64,000 nucleotides of DNA from UBA1764 sp045616685 (GTDB lineage: Bacteria > Bacillota > Clostridia > Peptostreptococcales > Anaerovoracaceae): positions 13,322 to 77,321 of the forward strand of contig JAZLHF010000008.1 in NCBI GenBank assembly GCA_045616685.1. The letters are read 5' to 3'. Of the stretch, positions 50,138 to 59,546 are shown one piece after another. The notes beneath the pieces are model-generated. The model did no database searches. It saw only the letters and a list, made by a program, of their open reading frames with translations, and had not been told where the DNA came from. The translations under genes were made by a program, and so were the position numbers. Position 1 is the stretch's first letter, and each line of letters starts with the position of its first letter.

Positions 50138-51194
50138 CGTCATCAATCTCAAACACATCATCATCGTCGATTCTATCTTCATCTTTTTTAACGATGTATT
50201 TATCTTTAAGGTTTTGTTCAAGCTGTTCAAGTATTGTAGGATTATCTTTAAGATACTGTTTGATGTTTTCACGGCCCTGTCCAATTCTTTCGCCGCTCAT
50301 TGAATACCACGCACCAGATTTTTCAATCATTCCGGCTTCTACAGCACAATCAAGAACGTCTCCAGCTTTAGAAATACCTTCGCCATACATAATATCGAAC
50401 TCTGTTGTCTTAAAAGGTGGGGCAACTTTATTCTTAACAACTTTTACTCTTGTTCTGTTACCAACAACAGCTTCGCCAACTTTTATAGACTCAATTCTTC
50501 TAACATCAAGTCTAACTGATGAATAGAACTTTAATGCGCGGCCACCTGTCGTTGTCTCTGGGTTACCAAACATTACGCCAACTTTTTCACGAAGTTGGTT
50601 AATAAAGATGACGCAAGTATTTGTCTTATTAACGACACCTGCGAGTTTTCTTAAAGCCTGTGACATAAGTCTAGCCTGAAGACCGACATGCGAATCCCCC
50701 ATGTCACCTTGGATTTCTGCGCGAGGAACCAAAGCGGCAACAGAGTCAATTACGATAACAGTGATTGCGCCTGATCTTACTAGCATTTCACAAATTTCAA
50801 GTGCATCCTCACCAGTATCAGGTTGAGAAACGAGTAAATCATCGATATCTACTCCTAAGTTCTTAGCATAAACTGGATCTAAAGCATGTTCAGCATCAAT
50901 AAATGCTGCTTTACCACCCTGTTTTTGAGCCTCAGCTATTATATGAAGAGCTAAAGTAGTTTTACCAGATGATTCAGGGCCATAAACTTCGACAATTCTT
51001 CCCTTTGGAACACCGCCAACGCCAATCGCAAGGTCTAATGAAACTGATCCTGTTGGAATAGCTTCAATATTCAATCTTGCAGTTTCATCACCAAGAGACA
51101 TTATCGACCCCTTGCCGAATTTTTTATCTATTTGTAATAATGCAGCTTCAAGAGCCTTGTCTTTTTCGCTAAGTTCAACTTTTTTAGTTGCCAT
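50118..51194 (-). CDS. recA: Recombinase RecA
   Basis: RecA of 358 residues with Walker A GPESSGKTTLA near residue 69, the L1/L2 DNA loops (GDSHVGLQARLMSQALRKL, NPETTTGGRALKFYSS) and an acidic C-terminus. The ATG at 51194 has GGAGGG upstream; the longer frame above it covers the promoter. An SOS-like box and a good promoter precede it, so the gene is expected to be LexA-regulated. It is followed by an overlapping mrr-like gene instead of recX. Confidence 0.98.
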   Translation of the reverse strand: MATKKVELSEKDKALEAALLQIDKKFGKGSIMSLGDETARLNIEAIPTGSVSLDLAIGVGGVPKGRIVEVYGPESSGKTTLALHIIAEAQKQGGKAAFIDAEHALDPVYAKNLGVDIDDLLVSQPDTGEDALEICEMLVRSGAITVIVIDSVAALVPRAEIQGDMGDSHVGLQARLMSQALRKLAGVVNKTNTCVIFINQLREKVGVMFGNPETTTGGRALKFYSSVRLDVRRIESIKVGEAVVGNRTRVKVVKNKVAPPFKTTEFDIMYGEGISKAGDVLDCAVEAGMIEKSGAWYSMSGERIGQGRENIKQYLKDNPTILEQLEQNLKDKYIVKKDEDRIDDDDVFEIDDDGVILD

Positions 51195-51227
51195 TTTTCC
51201 CTCCAAAATATAGGTATTAAACATCGT

Positions 51228-51239
51228 GAACATTTGTTC
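51228..51239 (-). promoter_or_regulatory. SOS (LexA-like) box of recA
   Basis: On the - strand the site reads CGAACAAATGTTC, that is GAAC-N4-GTTC, matching the Firmicutes SOS box. It lies 6 nt downstream of the -10 and overlaps the start site. Confidence 0.85.
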
Positions 51240-51245
51240 GTACTT

Positions 51246-51274
51246 ATAATACGCTATTTTTACTCCCCAGTCAA
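51246..51274 (-). promoter_or_regulatory. recA promoter
   Basis: On the - strand TTGACT (51274-51269) and TATTAT (51251-51246) are spaced by 17 bp. Confidence 0.75.
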
Positions 51275-51305
51275 CTAAAATTTAGAATATTTTTATAATA
51301 ACATA

Positions 51306-51325
51306 TATTTACATTATTGTAAATA
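51306..51325. repeat. AT-rich hairpin after pgsA
   Basis: TATTTACA-TTAT-TGTAAATA is a perfect 8-bp inverted repeat adjoining the pgsA stop codon. It lacks a proper T-tract, so it is a weak terminator or a protein site. Confidence 0.4.
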
Positions 51326-51847
51326 CTAACCTTTAAATACTTCTTTGTTCTTTAAGGTATAATTTACGCCAGAGACCACCGTCATTACTAACGAAGCATA
51401 GAATAAAATATAAGCACAATAATATAATACATTATTTGCTGTGCAAATAATTAGACATGGTACTGCAAACATTTGAAGAACTGTTTTAATCTTCCCTGCC
51501 ATATCGGCAGCAATTACAATTCCTTGTGCTGCTGCAACTGCTCTTACTCCGGCAACTAAAAATTCTCTTGTTAAAATAATAATTAATGTCCATGCAGGTA
51601 TTTTTCCATCGGCCACAAAAAGACAGAATGCTGCATAAACTAAGACCTTATCAGCGAGTGGATCCATAATCTTACCAAAGTTGGTAATTAAGTTGTATTT
51701 ACGAGCAATCTTACCATCAAACATATCTGTAATAGATGCAAGTATGAATAATATTAAAGCTAAAATAAACATTCTTTTCAGATAGCAAAGAACGAAAAAT
51801 GGTACGGCTATTACACGCGCAATAGTAAGTTTATTTGGAAAATTCAT
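51326..51847 (-). CDS. pgsA: CDP-diacylglycerol-glycerol-3-phosphate 3-phosphatidyltransferase
   Basis: PgsA makes phosphatidylglycerol phosphate, the precursor of acidic phospholipids. The 173-residue membrane protein carries the CDP-alcohol phosphotransferase motif as DMFDGKIARKYNLITNFG continuing with KIMDPLADK near residues 40-66, with all motif aspartates present, and four to five hydrophobic segments. Its start shares a base with the rimO stop. It is the last gene of the polA-coaE-ftsK-rimO-pgsA operon. Confidence 0.95.
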   Translation of the reverse strand: MNFPNKLTIARVIAVPFFVLCYLKRMFILALILFILASITDMFDGKIARKYNLITNFGKIMDPLADKVLVYAAFCLFVADGKIPAWTLIIILTREFLVAGVRAVAAAQGIVIAADMAGKIKTVLQMFAVPCLIICTANNVLYYCAYILFYASLVMTVVSGVNYTLKNKEVFKG

Positions 51848-53130
51848 TATATTAGTTCTCCATTTAAATCATAATCAAATGCATCTGTAATCTTTACATT
51901 TACGAAAGACCCAAGTTTAAGTTTTTTATTAGAAGTAAAAATTACTTCATTATCTATATCAGGGGCATCATACTGTGTTCGTCCAATATAAACTTTATCA
52001 GAGTCAAATTCTTCGACCAGGACCTCTTGAATAGATCCAACCATTTCTTGATTGTGTTGCAAAGAAATGCTACGCTGAAGTTCCATTATTTTTTCTTGCC
52101 TTCTAAGCTTGGCCTCTTCTTTTACTTGCCCAGACATGTTGGCAGCTCTAGTTCCATCTTCTTTTGAATAAGTAAAGACTCCCAGTCTATCAAATCTAGT
52201 ATTTTTTACGAAATCATAAAGGGCTTTAAAATCTTCTTTATGTTCTCCTGGGAAGCCAACAATAAATGTTGTTCTAATTCTAATATCAGGAATGGCCCTT
52301 CTTAGTCTTGCAATCGTGCTATCAATAGTATTAGCTCTAGACTTCCTGTTCATAGATTTTAGAATCTTGTCTGAATAGTGCTGAAGTGGAATATCAATAT
52401 ATTTAACAATCTTATCTTCGTTTTTAATAACTTCTATTAGCTCATCAGTTATTTCATCTTCATAGCAATACATTATTCTAATCCAATGAATTCCATCAAT
52501 CTTACAAAGCTTTCTAAGAAGTCCAGGCAAATCCTCATAAGCAGTTACATCTTGTCCAACTAAAATAAGCTCTTTAACGCCCTGGGCTGCGAGTTGCTTC
52601 GCTTCTTTAATAATAAGCTTAGAATCACGTGACCTATATCTGCCTCTAATGTAAGGAATAGCACAATAAGCGCAAACGTTTTTACATCCATCCGAAATCT
52701 TTAGAGGCGCACTCCAAAGACCTTTTAATGGCGCTCTGGATCCATATTCTTTATAGGATTTATTAGCTTTATTGTTATATAGCAGTCTTTCATTAGAAGT
52801 AAGCAATTCTTCAAGCTTGTCATAATCATTTACGCCTAAAAAAGCATCCACTTCAGGCATTTCATTATAAAGTTCTTTTCCGTATCTTTGAGACAAACAT
52901 CCTGTAACAATGAGTTTTTGATTATCTGTTTTAATGTTTGCAAGCTCAAAAATACTTTCAATCGATTGAACTTTAGCATCCTTAATAAAGCCGCAAGTAT
53001 TTACTATCATTGCGTCAGCATTATATGGATTATCTGTAATTTTATATCCCTTGTCTATAAGTCCACCTTTTATAAACTCACTATCACAAGTATTCTTATC
53101 GCATCCAAGGGTTTTAATAAATATTTTCAT
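51847..53130 (-). CDS. rimO: Ribosomal protein S12 methylthiotransferase RimO
   Basis: RimO methylthiolates an aspartate of S12. The 427-residue protein has the N-terminal cluster-binding UPF0004 domain (KTLGCDKNTCDSE, NTCGFIKDAK, VTGCLSQRY), the radical SAM motif CKNVCAYCAIPYIRGRYRSR and a C-terminal TRAM domain ending near VKITDAFDYDLNGE. These features favour RimO over MiaB. It overlaps ftsK by 1 nt. Confidence 0.95.
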   Translation of the reverse strand: MKIFIKTLGCDKNTCDSEFIKGGLIDKGYKITDNPYNADAMIVNTCGFIKDAKVQSIESIFELANIKTDNQKLIVTGCLSQRYGKELYNEMPEVDAFLGVNDYDKLEELLTSNERLLYNNKANKSYKEYGSRAPLKGLWSAPLKISDGCKNVCAYCAIPYIRGRYRSRDSKLIIKEAKQLAAQGVKELILVGQDVTAYEDLPGLLRKLCKIDGIHWIRIMYCYEDEITDELIEVIKNEDKIVKYIDIPLQHYSDKILKSMNRKSRANTIDSTIARLRRAIPDIRIRTTFIVGFPGEHKEDFKALYDFVKNTRFDRLGVFTYSKEDGTRAANMSGQVKEEAKLRRQEKIMELQRSISLQHNQEMVGSIQEVLVEEFDSDKVYIGRTQYDAPDIDNEVIFTSNKKLKLGSFVNVKITDAFDYDLNGELI

Positions 53131-55706
53131 TAAAAATCAACTTCATTATCGTTTGTCTGCTTTTGTGTTGATTCAAAATCTGTTGGAGTCATCAATACTT
53201 TACGTGGATGGCTACCATCGGCAGGCCCAACAATTCCGCGAGCTTCCATATCATCAATTAATCTTGCAGCTCTATTGTATCCAATTCTAAATCTTCTTTG
53301 AAGTGAAGAAACAGATGCAGTTTCTGAATGAACGATGAAATCTACTGCTTCTGCAAAAAGGTCATCTTCTTCATTGTCTTGCTTTGAACCAGAATTAGCT
53401 CCGGTAGCGGTGATAGCATTATTGACAGACTGACTATATTCAGCGACTCCGGAATTTTTCTTTACAAATTCAATAACTTTATTTACCTCTTCATCAGAAA
53501 CGAAGCAACCTTGTACACGCATAGGTTTATCCATGCCTTGTGGGCTATAAAGCATATCACCCTTTCCGATAAGATGTTCCGCTCCGCCCATATCCAGTAT
53601 AGTTCTCGAGTCAATCTGAGAGCTTACAGCAAAAGCGATTCTAGATGGAATATTAGCTTTAATAACACCAGTAATTACATCAACAGAAGGTCTTTGTGTT
53701 GCAATAATAAGATGAATTCCAGCAGCTCTTGCTTTTGCAGCAAGCCTTGCAATGTATGTTTCAACTTGATTTTGCGCAGCCATCATTAAATCATGAAGTT
53801 CATCGATGATAATTACAATCTGTGGAAGAACTTTTTCTTTTTCACCGTCCGCAATAACAGATTCATTATATGACTGAATATCACGTACATTTTCTTCACT
53901 GAACTTTTTATAACGTTCATCCATTTCGGTAACGGCCCAACCAAGTGCAGCAGCAGCTTTACCAGGCTCAGTTACAACAGGAATAAGGAGATGAGGGATT
54001 TCATTATAAATCGAAAGCTCAACCACCTTAGGATCGATTAGAATAAGTTTAACTTCTTCAGGTGTAGCTTTATAAAGGAAACTGATGATAATACTATTAA
54101 TACATACAGACTTACCTGAACCAGTGCTACCAGCAATCAAAAGATGTGGCATGTCCTTTAGGTTGGCAATTACAGGAGTGCCCGCAATTGATTTCCCAAG
54201 GCCCATTGAAATCTTTGATTTTGCAGAAGAGAATTCTCTAGAATCAATAATTTCTCTGATGCCAACTGTATTAACATTATCATTTGAAATTTCAATACCA
54301 ACAGCAGCTTTTCCTGGAATTGGAGCTTCAATTCTAAGAGACCTTGCTCGCAGATTTAAAGCAATATCATCATGAAGATTTGTAATCTTTGAAACTTTAA
54401 CACCAGGTGCCGGAGTCACTTCAAATCTTGTAACAGACGGACCTTGAACAACATCACTCACTGTTGCATCAACACCAAATGACTTAAGCGTATTTTCCAG
54501 TGCTAAAGCGCGACTGTGAAGATCTCCCGCTTCTTTTCCACTCTTAAGTTTTGCGAGCAAACTAAGTGGTGGGAATTTATATTTAGCACCCTGCTTGTGA
54601 ACATTATAATTTTCATCAGGAAACATTTGTGCTTTAATTGAGTTCTTACCCATTGGATCTTGCGGACTTAAATCAATATGGACACTACCATTATCTGAAT
54701 CTAAGTCTTTTGTGCGTCCTGGCATATCCCCATCAAGCCCATAACCAGAAGTTTTAACATGATCATCTCTACCAAATAGATTTTCATCTGTAACCAGGTG
54801 AAGAATATTCTGTTTATTATCGCTTCTATCATAGATAATCGGTGGTTCAGATTGTTCATAACTAGCAGCCTCTTCTTCAAGCTCATCAAAAGCTGCTTCT
54901 GCCTCAACTTGTTTTTCAAAGAGTTTCAGCTTAGGAAGATCGTCTTCTTCATAGGCTTCTTCATATTTTTGAGCTTCAATATTTCTAATGGCATCGATTT
55001 TAGCTTTTTGCTCGATTTCTTCTTTTATCTCTTCAAGTTTAACTTGCTCATCAACAGGCTGTTCTTCTTCAAGGTTAGCCATAGCTTCAGCTACGGCTTC
55101 TCTTCTTGCCTTAGCTTTAATTTTCATCTTGTCAAACACAGCAGAAATTGGAGTATTAATTACAAACAAGAGGCAAACAATAATACCAGCTGCACAAATT
55201 ATATAAATACCAATCTTGCCAACATACTTTGAAAGGAAAGATACAAAGACGGTTCCAATAACCCCGCCTTTAGTTTTTCCTGCAATATAAATATTTTTAA
55301 CCTGAGGCCAAGTAATCTTGCCCAAAACAGGATATGCAGTAGCAAACAGCGTGGAAATCAAGAAGAACAATATTGTGCAAAATAATACAGATCTCCAAGA
55401 AATATACGATGTCTTTTGAGCAAAATTAAGAATTCCATAAATAATCAAATAATAAGGAAAAGCATATGCAACCTTTCCAAACAATCCCATTAATACTTCT
55501 TGTATAACAACCCCTACTTGACCAGTAGAATGGGTATGAAGGCTGACGGCTAAAAATACACCGATTGCAATAATAATGATAGAAGTAATTTCATCATGAA
55601 TTTCCTTTTTTCTAGCAATCTCAGCTTGCCTTCTTTCAGCTTCCTCTTTAATTTTAGCTTTTTGTTCTTTAGTTGGTTTAGAACTCTTTTTTTTAGTTGT
55701 TGCCAT
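53130..55706 (-). CDS. ftsK: DNA translocase FtsK/SpoIIIE
   Basis: An 858-residue septal DNA pump. It has four membrane helices in the first ~190 residues, a charged Glu/Lys-rich linker at about 200-390, the motor domain with Walker A AGSTGSGKSVCINS near 535 and IIIDELHDLMM near 630, and a C-terminal gamma winged helix (SSLQRRFRIGYNRAARLIDDM) that reads polarity sequences. It is usable in division or, if the species sporulates, in sporulation. ATG overlaps coaE by 14 bp. Confidence 0.96.
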   Translation of the reverse strand: MATTKKKSSKPTKEQKAKIKEEAERRQAEIARKKEIHDEITSIIIIAIGVFLAVSLHTHSTGQVGVVIQEVLMGLFGKVAYAFPYYLIIYGILNFAQKTSYISWRSVLFCTILFFLISTLFATAYPVLGKITWPQVKNIYIAGKTKGGVIGTVFVSFLSKYVGKIGIYIICAAGIIVCLLFVINTPISAVFDKMKIKAKARREAVAEAMANLEEEQPVDEQVKLEEIKEEIEQKAKIDAIRNIEAQKYEEAYEEDDLPKLKLFEKQVEAEAAFDELEEEAASYEQSEPPIIYDRSDNKQNILHLVTDENLFGRDDHVKTSGYGLDGDMPGRTKDLDSDNGSVHIDLSPQDPMGKNSIKAQMFPDENYNVHKQGAKYKFPPLSLLAKLKSGKEAGDLHSRALALENTLKSFGVDATVSDVVQGPSVTRFEVTPAPGVKVSKITNLHDDIALNLRARSLRIEAPIPGKAAVGIEISNDNVNTVGIREIIDSREFSSAKSKISMGLGKSIAGTPVIANLKDMPHLLIAGSTGSGKSVCINSIIISFLYKATPEEVKLILIDPKVVELSIYNEIPHLLIPVVTEPGKAAAALGWAVTEMDERYKKFSEENVRDIQSYNESVIADGEKEKVLPQIVIIIDELHDLMMAAQNQVETYIARLAAKARAAGIHLIIATQRPSVDVITGVIKANIPSRIAFAVSSQIDSRTILDMGGAEHLIGKGDMLYSPQGMDKPMRVQGCFVSDEEVNKVIEFVKKNSGVAEYSQSVNNAITATGANSGSKQDNEEDDLFAEAVDFIVHSETASVSSLQRRFRIGYNRAARLIDDMEARGIVGPADGSHPRKVLMTPTDFESTQKQTNDNEVDF

Positions 55707-56253
55707 TTAATAATCCTTTTACCTTATCTATTAAATCTTCTAAAGAGCCGTTATTTTTAATTACAACATCAGATTTAGCAATTTTTTCTTCATCGCTCAT
55801 CTGAAGAGATATTCGTTTTTTTATTTCTTCAATCGATAGTCTATCTCTGGCTGCCACCCTATCAATTCTTTCATTTTCCGGAGCTGTCACCACCCAGATT
55901 TTATCGCAAATCTTATCATATCCACTTTCAAATAAAAGAGGTAGGTCAAGATAAATGTCTTTATCTTTATTTGTATCCATTAATTTTTTTATTTCATCAC
56001 TGATCGCTTTGTGAGTAATATCGTTGAGTCGAGGATTACCTAAAGCTTTAGCCGATAATTTTGCCCTATCTAAAGCACCGGATGTAGTAACATCACCGAA
56101 TTCTTCTTCAAGCTTTTTAACTAATGGCATGCCTGGCTGTGTTAACTCTTTATATATAGCGTCTGCATCTATTACGAAGCATCCAGCTTTTTTTAACTCA
56201 TCTGAAACAGTAGTTTTTCCACTACCTATTCCACCTGTCAAACCAATTATCAT
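55693..56253 (-). CDS. coaE: Dephospho-CoA kinase
   Basis: CoaE performs the last step of CoA synthesis. The 186-residue protein has the P-loop GLTGGIGSGKTTV at residues 4-16, DADAIYKELTQPG near 30 and VAARDRLSIEEIKKRI near 130. It overlaps polA by 4 bp; the polA-coaE order is common in Firmicutes, although mutM is missing from between them. Confidence 0.95.
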   Translation of the reverse strand: MIIGLTGGIGSGKTTVSDELKKAGCFVIDADAIYKELTQPGMPLVKKLEEEFGDVTTSGALDRAKLSAKALGNPRLNDITHKAISDEIKKLMDTNKDKDIYLDLPLLFESGYDKICDKIWVVTAPENERIDRVAARDRLSIEEIKKRISLQMSDEEKIAKSDVVIKNNGSLEDLIDKVKGLLNGNN

Positions 56254-58808
56254 TTAAGGTCGTACCAATTCTTTCCTTCTTCTGAAGATACTTCAAGAGG
56301 AACAGCAAGTTTAGTGGCTGACATCATGTTATCCTCAAGAATCTTCTTAACTCTATCTATATCTTCTAATTTTGTATGTATAATTAATTCATCGTGAATT
56401 TGAAGAATAAGTTTACTATCTGGGCATTCCTTTTGGAGAGCTTTATAGACATTAATCATTGCAATTTTTATAATGTCAGCGGCAGTTCCTTGAATTGGAG
56501 TATTCATTGCAAGTCGCTCGCCAAGTTGTCTAACCATGTATTGAGAAGCGTTAATCTCGTGAATAGCGCGTTTTCTTCCAAACATAGTCAGAACATAACC
56601 ATTTTCTTTAGCAAAATTAATTGAACTGTCCAAAAACTTTTTGACATCCTTGAATTTATTAAAGTATTCGTTTATATATTTTTCGGCTTGCCACCTACTA
56701 ATAGTTAATTCATCAGCAAGTCCAAAACTAGACATACCATAAATTACTCCAAAGTTGACAGCTTTGGCATTGCTTCTCATTTCAGATGTCACTTCATCGA
56801 GGGGAACTTCAAAAACCTTTGACGCTGTTTCAGCATGAATATCATGTTTATCTTTAAATGCTTTAATAAGAGTTTTATCCCCACTCATATGAGCCATAAC
56901 TCTAAGCTCTATCTGAGAATAATCAGCTCCAATAAGGCAGTATTCTTCGTTATCAGAAATAAATACTTTTCTAAGTTTACGTCCTTCTTCATCTCTAACG
57001 GGAATATTCTGAAGGTTTGGCTCAGTGCAAGACAGACGTCCAGTTGCTGTTACATTTTGTCTAAAGTGAGGATGTACTTTACCGTTATTATCAATCAATG
57101 GAAGCATTCCATCAATATATGTGCTCTTAAGTTTTGATAAGGTTCTATATTCAAGTACCTTTTGAACAATTGGATAGTCTTCAGCCAGTTTATCCAAAAC
57201 ATCAGCATTAGTAGCGTAACCAGTCTTGGTCTTTTTTGCTCCAGGAAGCTCAAGGTCTTCAAATAGAACTATACCCAACTGTTTTGGAGAATTAATTTTG
57301 AACTCTTTTCCAGCAAGCGTATAAATTTCCTTCTCTATTTTTTTAATTTTCTTACCAAGATCATTTCCAGCATCTTTTAAAGCCTCATTATCAAGCTTTA
57401 TACCAACAGCCTCCATACTTGCTAATATTTTTACAAGAGGAAGCTCAATATCATATAATACCTTATCTAACTTCTCAACTTCAATTTCGTTTTTTAACTG
57501 AATACTTTGCTGAAGGAAATAAGAGAATTTTTTCTTTGCTTTTTCAGCTTCAATATTTTCATCAACAAACATAGAAACTTGTGAGGGATTGTCATCAAAA
57601 CTAAGTTCTTCTTGCTTTAACGTTGTATTAAGTAAATATTGTGCCAAAGAAATATCAAATTCAGTCTCCATTTTTGACGTATCAATCCCTAACGATTCAA
57701 AAATGTAATATACCTTTTGAAGACTATATCCATTAAGTTTAAGCTTTAAGCCATCAAACACTTTAATGTCTATATCTGAAGAGATGTAAACATTATCACC
57801 TTTACAAATCTGTATAAACTCAACGCTTGGTTTATCAACATGTGAATTGTTGGAAACTACATCAATCCAAATTGAGCCATTAAGGTTAGATATGAGTTTT
57901 TTTGTATCAGATACAACGGTTAATTCAGAAACAACTTCAATTTTTTCCTTAGGGAGCATTGCAAGGTATTTCTTAAATTCAAGCTTTGTATAGATTTCTC
58001 TTAACTTATTGGTATCTTCTGGCTTTATAGTTAAATCATCGATTGTATAATCAACTGGAATATTTGTAACAATAGTTGCAAGACGTTTAGACATCATTGC
58101 AGACATTGCGCCATCTTCAATCTTTTCGCGCAATTTAGCATTTTCAATCTCATCAGTATGCTGGAGCATATTTTCGATAGATCCGAATTGCTGAATTAAT
58201 TTAGTAGCAGTCTTTTCACCGACGCCAGGAATTCCAGGAATATTGTCTGAAGTGTCACCGCGCAGACCTTTATAGTCAATAAACTGAATGTGGTCAAAAC
58301 CATATTCCTCAATCATAGCTTTGTCATCATAAAGCTTAAATTCAGATATACCTCTCTTTGTGTAAATTACATTTGTCAATCCTGTTGCAAGTTGAAGTGC
58401 ATCCTTATCTCCAGTTATGATATAAGCCTCAATTCCGGCCGTCTCAGCCATTTTTGCAGTTGTGCCGATAATGTCATCGGCTTCCCAGCCATCTTGCTCA
58501 AAACGTGAAATTCCCATTGCATCTAAAATATCTTTAAGAACAGGCATTTCCATTGCAAGTTCAAGTGGCATCTTCTTTCTTCCAGCCTTATAATCGGCAT
58601 ATTCTAAATGCCTAAAAGTTGGAGCTTTTCTATCAAAAGCAACTAACATATGAGTTGGGACATAGTCATTTCTTATTTTAAAGAGCATACTTAAAAAGCC
58701 ATAGATTGCTTGGGTATAAAACCCATCAGCAGTGATCATAGGTTTTTGAATAGCATAGTATGCTCTATTTATTAAACTGTTTCCATCAATGATTACAATC
58801 CTACTCAT
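56250..58808 (-). CDS. polA: DNA polymerase I
   Basis: PolA of 852 residues with an N-terminal 5' nuclease domain (DGNSLINRAYYAI, RGDTSDNIPGIPGVGEKTA), a central exonuclease-like domain and a polymerase domain with motif A DYSQIELRVMAH, motif B NFGVIYGMSSFG and motif C QIHDELI. In the middle domain the DxE exonuclease motif is replaced (IWIDVVSNN), so 3'-5' proofreading is probably lost, as in several Firmicutes. The start has no Shine-Dalgarno, and a consensus extended -10 ends 8 nt upstream. Confidence 0.97.
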   Translation of the reverse strand: MSRIVIIDGNSLINRAYYAIQKPMITADGFYTQAIYGFLSMLFKIRNDYVPTHMLVAFDRKAPTFRHLEYADYKAGRKKMPLELAMEMPVLKDILDAMGISRFEQDGWEADDIIGTTAKMAETAGIEAYIITGDKDALQLATGLTNVIYTKRGISEFKLYDDKAMIEEYGFDHIQFIDYKGLRGDTSDNIPGIPGVGEKTATKLIQQFGSIENMLQHTDEIENAKLREKIEDGAMSAMMSKRLATIVTNIPVDYTIDDLTIKPEDTNKLREIYTKLEFKKYLAMLPKEKIEVVSELTVVSDTKKLISNLNGSIWIDVVSNNSHVDKPSVEFIQICKGDNVYISSDIDIKVFDGLKLKLNGYSLQKVYYIFESLGIDTSKMETEFDISLAQYLLNTTLKQEELSFDDNPSQVSMFVDENIEAEKAKKKFSYFLQQSIQLKNEIEVEKLDKVLYDIELPLVKILASMEAVGIKLDNEALKDAGNDLGKKIKKIEKEIYTLAGKEFKINSPKQLGIVLFEDLELPGAKKTKTGYATNADVLDKLAEDYPIVQKVLEYRTLSKLKSTYIDGMLPLIDNNGKVHPHFRQNVTATGRLSCTEPNLQNIPVRDEEGRKLRKVFISDNEEYCLIGADYSQIELRVMAHMSGDKTLIKAFKDKHDIHAETASKVFEVPLDEVTSEMRSNAKAVNFGVIYGMSSFGLADELTISRWQAEKYINEYFNKFKDVKKFLDSSINFAKENGYVLTMFGRKRAIHEINASQYMVRQLGERLAMNTPIQGTAADIIKIAMINVYKALQKECPDSKLILQIHDELIIHTKLEDIDRVKKILEDNMMSATKLAVPLEVSSEEGKNWYDLK

Positions 58809-58816
58809 ACACAGTA

Positions 58817-58846
58817 ATTATACCATATATTGTAGATATTTGTTAA
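58817..58846 (-). promoter_or_regulatory. polA promoter abutting the start codon
   Basis: On the - strand TTAACA (58846-58841), an 18-bp spacer, and TG-G-TATAAT with the hexamer at 58822-58817. The predicted start site is 1-2 nt before the ATG. Confidence 0.65.
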
Positions 58847-58849
58847 AAA

Positions 58850-58893
58850 AGCATAAAAATACCCCATTTATTAGATTTCTCTAACAAATGGAG
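58850..58893 (-). terminator. Terminator after the GDPD gene
   Basis: On the - strand CCATTTGTTAGA (58891-58880) pairs with TCTAATAAATGG (58875-58864), one mismatch, followed by a T-rich tract. It closes the transporter operon just upstream of the polA promoter. Confidence 0.75.
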
Positions 58894-58914
58894 ATTAAAT
58901 ACATAAGATTTTGT

Positions 58915-59544
58915 TTATTTATTATAATATTCAGTAACTTTATTGGTCGTTATATTAAAAAGTCCTTTATCAAAGTAATTGTCTATCTTTGATACATCAT
59001 CAATTGTCCATGCGGAAATTTTTAATCCAGCCTTTGCACATTTATTGATGAAGTCATCATTTAGAACTTTATAATTAATGTTTACAACATCATATCCGTA
59101 TGCTAAACAGGATACAATAAGCTTATCTTTTTCAAGGTTTTTATAAAAGTCTGGTACAATTTCTTCAGCGTTTATGTAAGCCTTCAGCATAGGATGGTTT
59201 TTTACATGTTCTTCTGGCTTTGTAACAGATCCTGAAAGCACAATCTTATCTGTGCAAAGCCCAACCTCTTTTGCAATTGCAAGAACATCGTCCTCGAGAT
59301 TGTATTCTTTTAAATCACAATTAACCTCTTTGCCAGAGGCCATAATAATTTCAAACGCTGTTTTAAGATCAACTAATGCAACTGAATCTGATTCATTATG
59401 AGTTAGAACCATCCTTCCACTCGGAAGCTTTCTAACATCAATCTCAATTGCATCTACGGCTGTTGTTACAGCATGTTTTAAATATTCTAATGAGTTTTGA
59501 ACTGTATCGTCGCATCCTGAATGAGCAGTAATATGTATATTCAT
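58915..59544 (-). CDS. Glycerophosphodiester phosphodiesterase (UgpQ-like)
   Basis: GDPD enzymes split glycerophosphodiesters into glycerol 3-phosphate and an alcohol. The 209-residue protein shows the TIM-barrel pattern ITAHSGCDD at the N-terminus and AIEIDVRKLPSGRMVLTHN near residues 37-55. The two active histidines and the E-x-D pair remain, but the usual HRG is HSG and the PEN motif is not clear, so this is a diverged member. No signal peptide is present, which fits a cytoplasmic enzyme acting on imported substrate. Its position as last gene after an ABC cassette mirrors ugpQ. Confidence 0.85.
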   Translation of the reverse strand: MNIHITAHSGCDDTVQNSLEYLKHAVTTAVDAIEIDVRKLPSGRMVLTHNESDSVALVDLKTAFEIIMASGKEVNCDLKEYNLEDDVLAIAKEVGLCTDKIVLSGSVTKPEEHVKNHPMLKAYINAEEIVPDFYKNLEKDKLIVSCLAYGYDVVNINYKVLNDDFINKCAKAGLKISAWTIDDVSKIDNYFDKGLFNITTNKVTEYYNK

Positions 59545-59546
59545 AA

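Noticed and set aside
51195..51233. Longer RecA from an upstream ATG
   Set aside because: The extension covers the SOS box and leader; ATG 51194 has GGAGGG and begins the normal RecA N-terminus.
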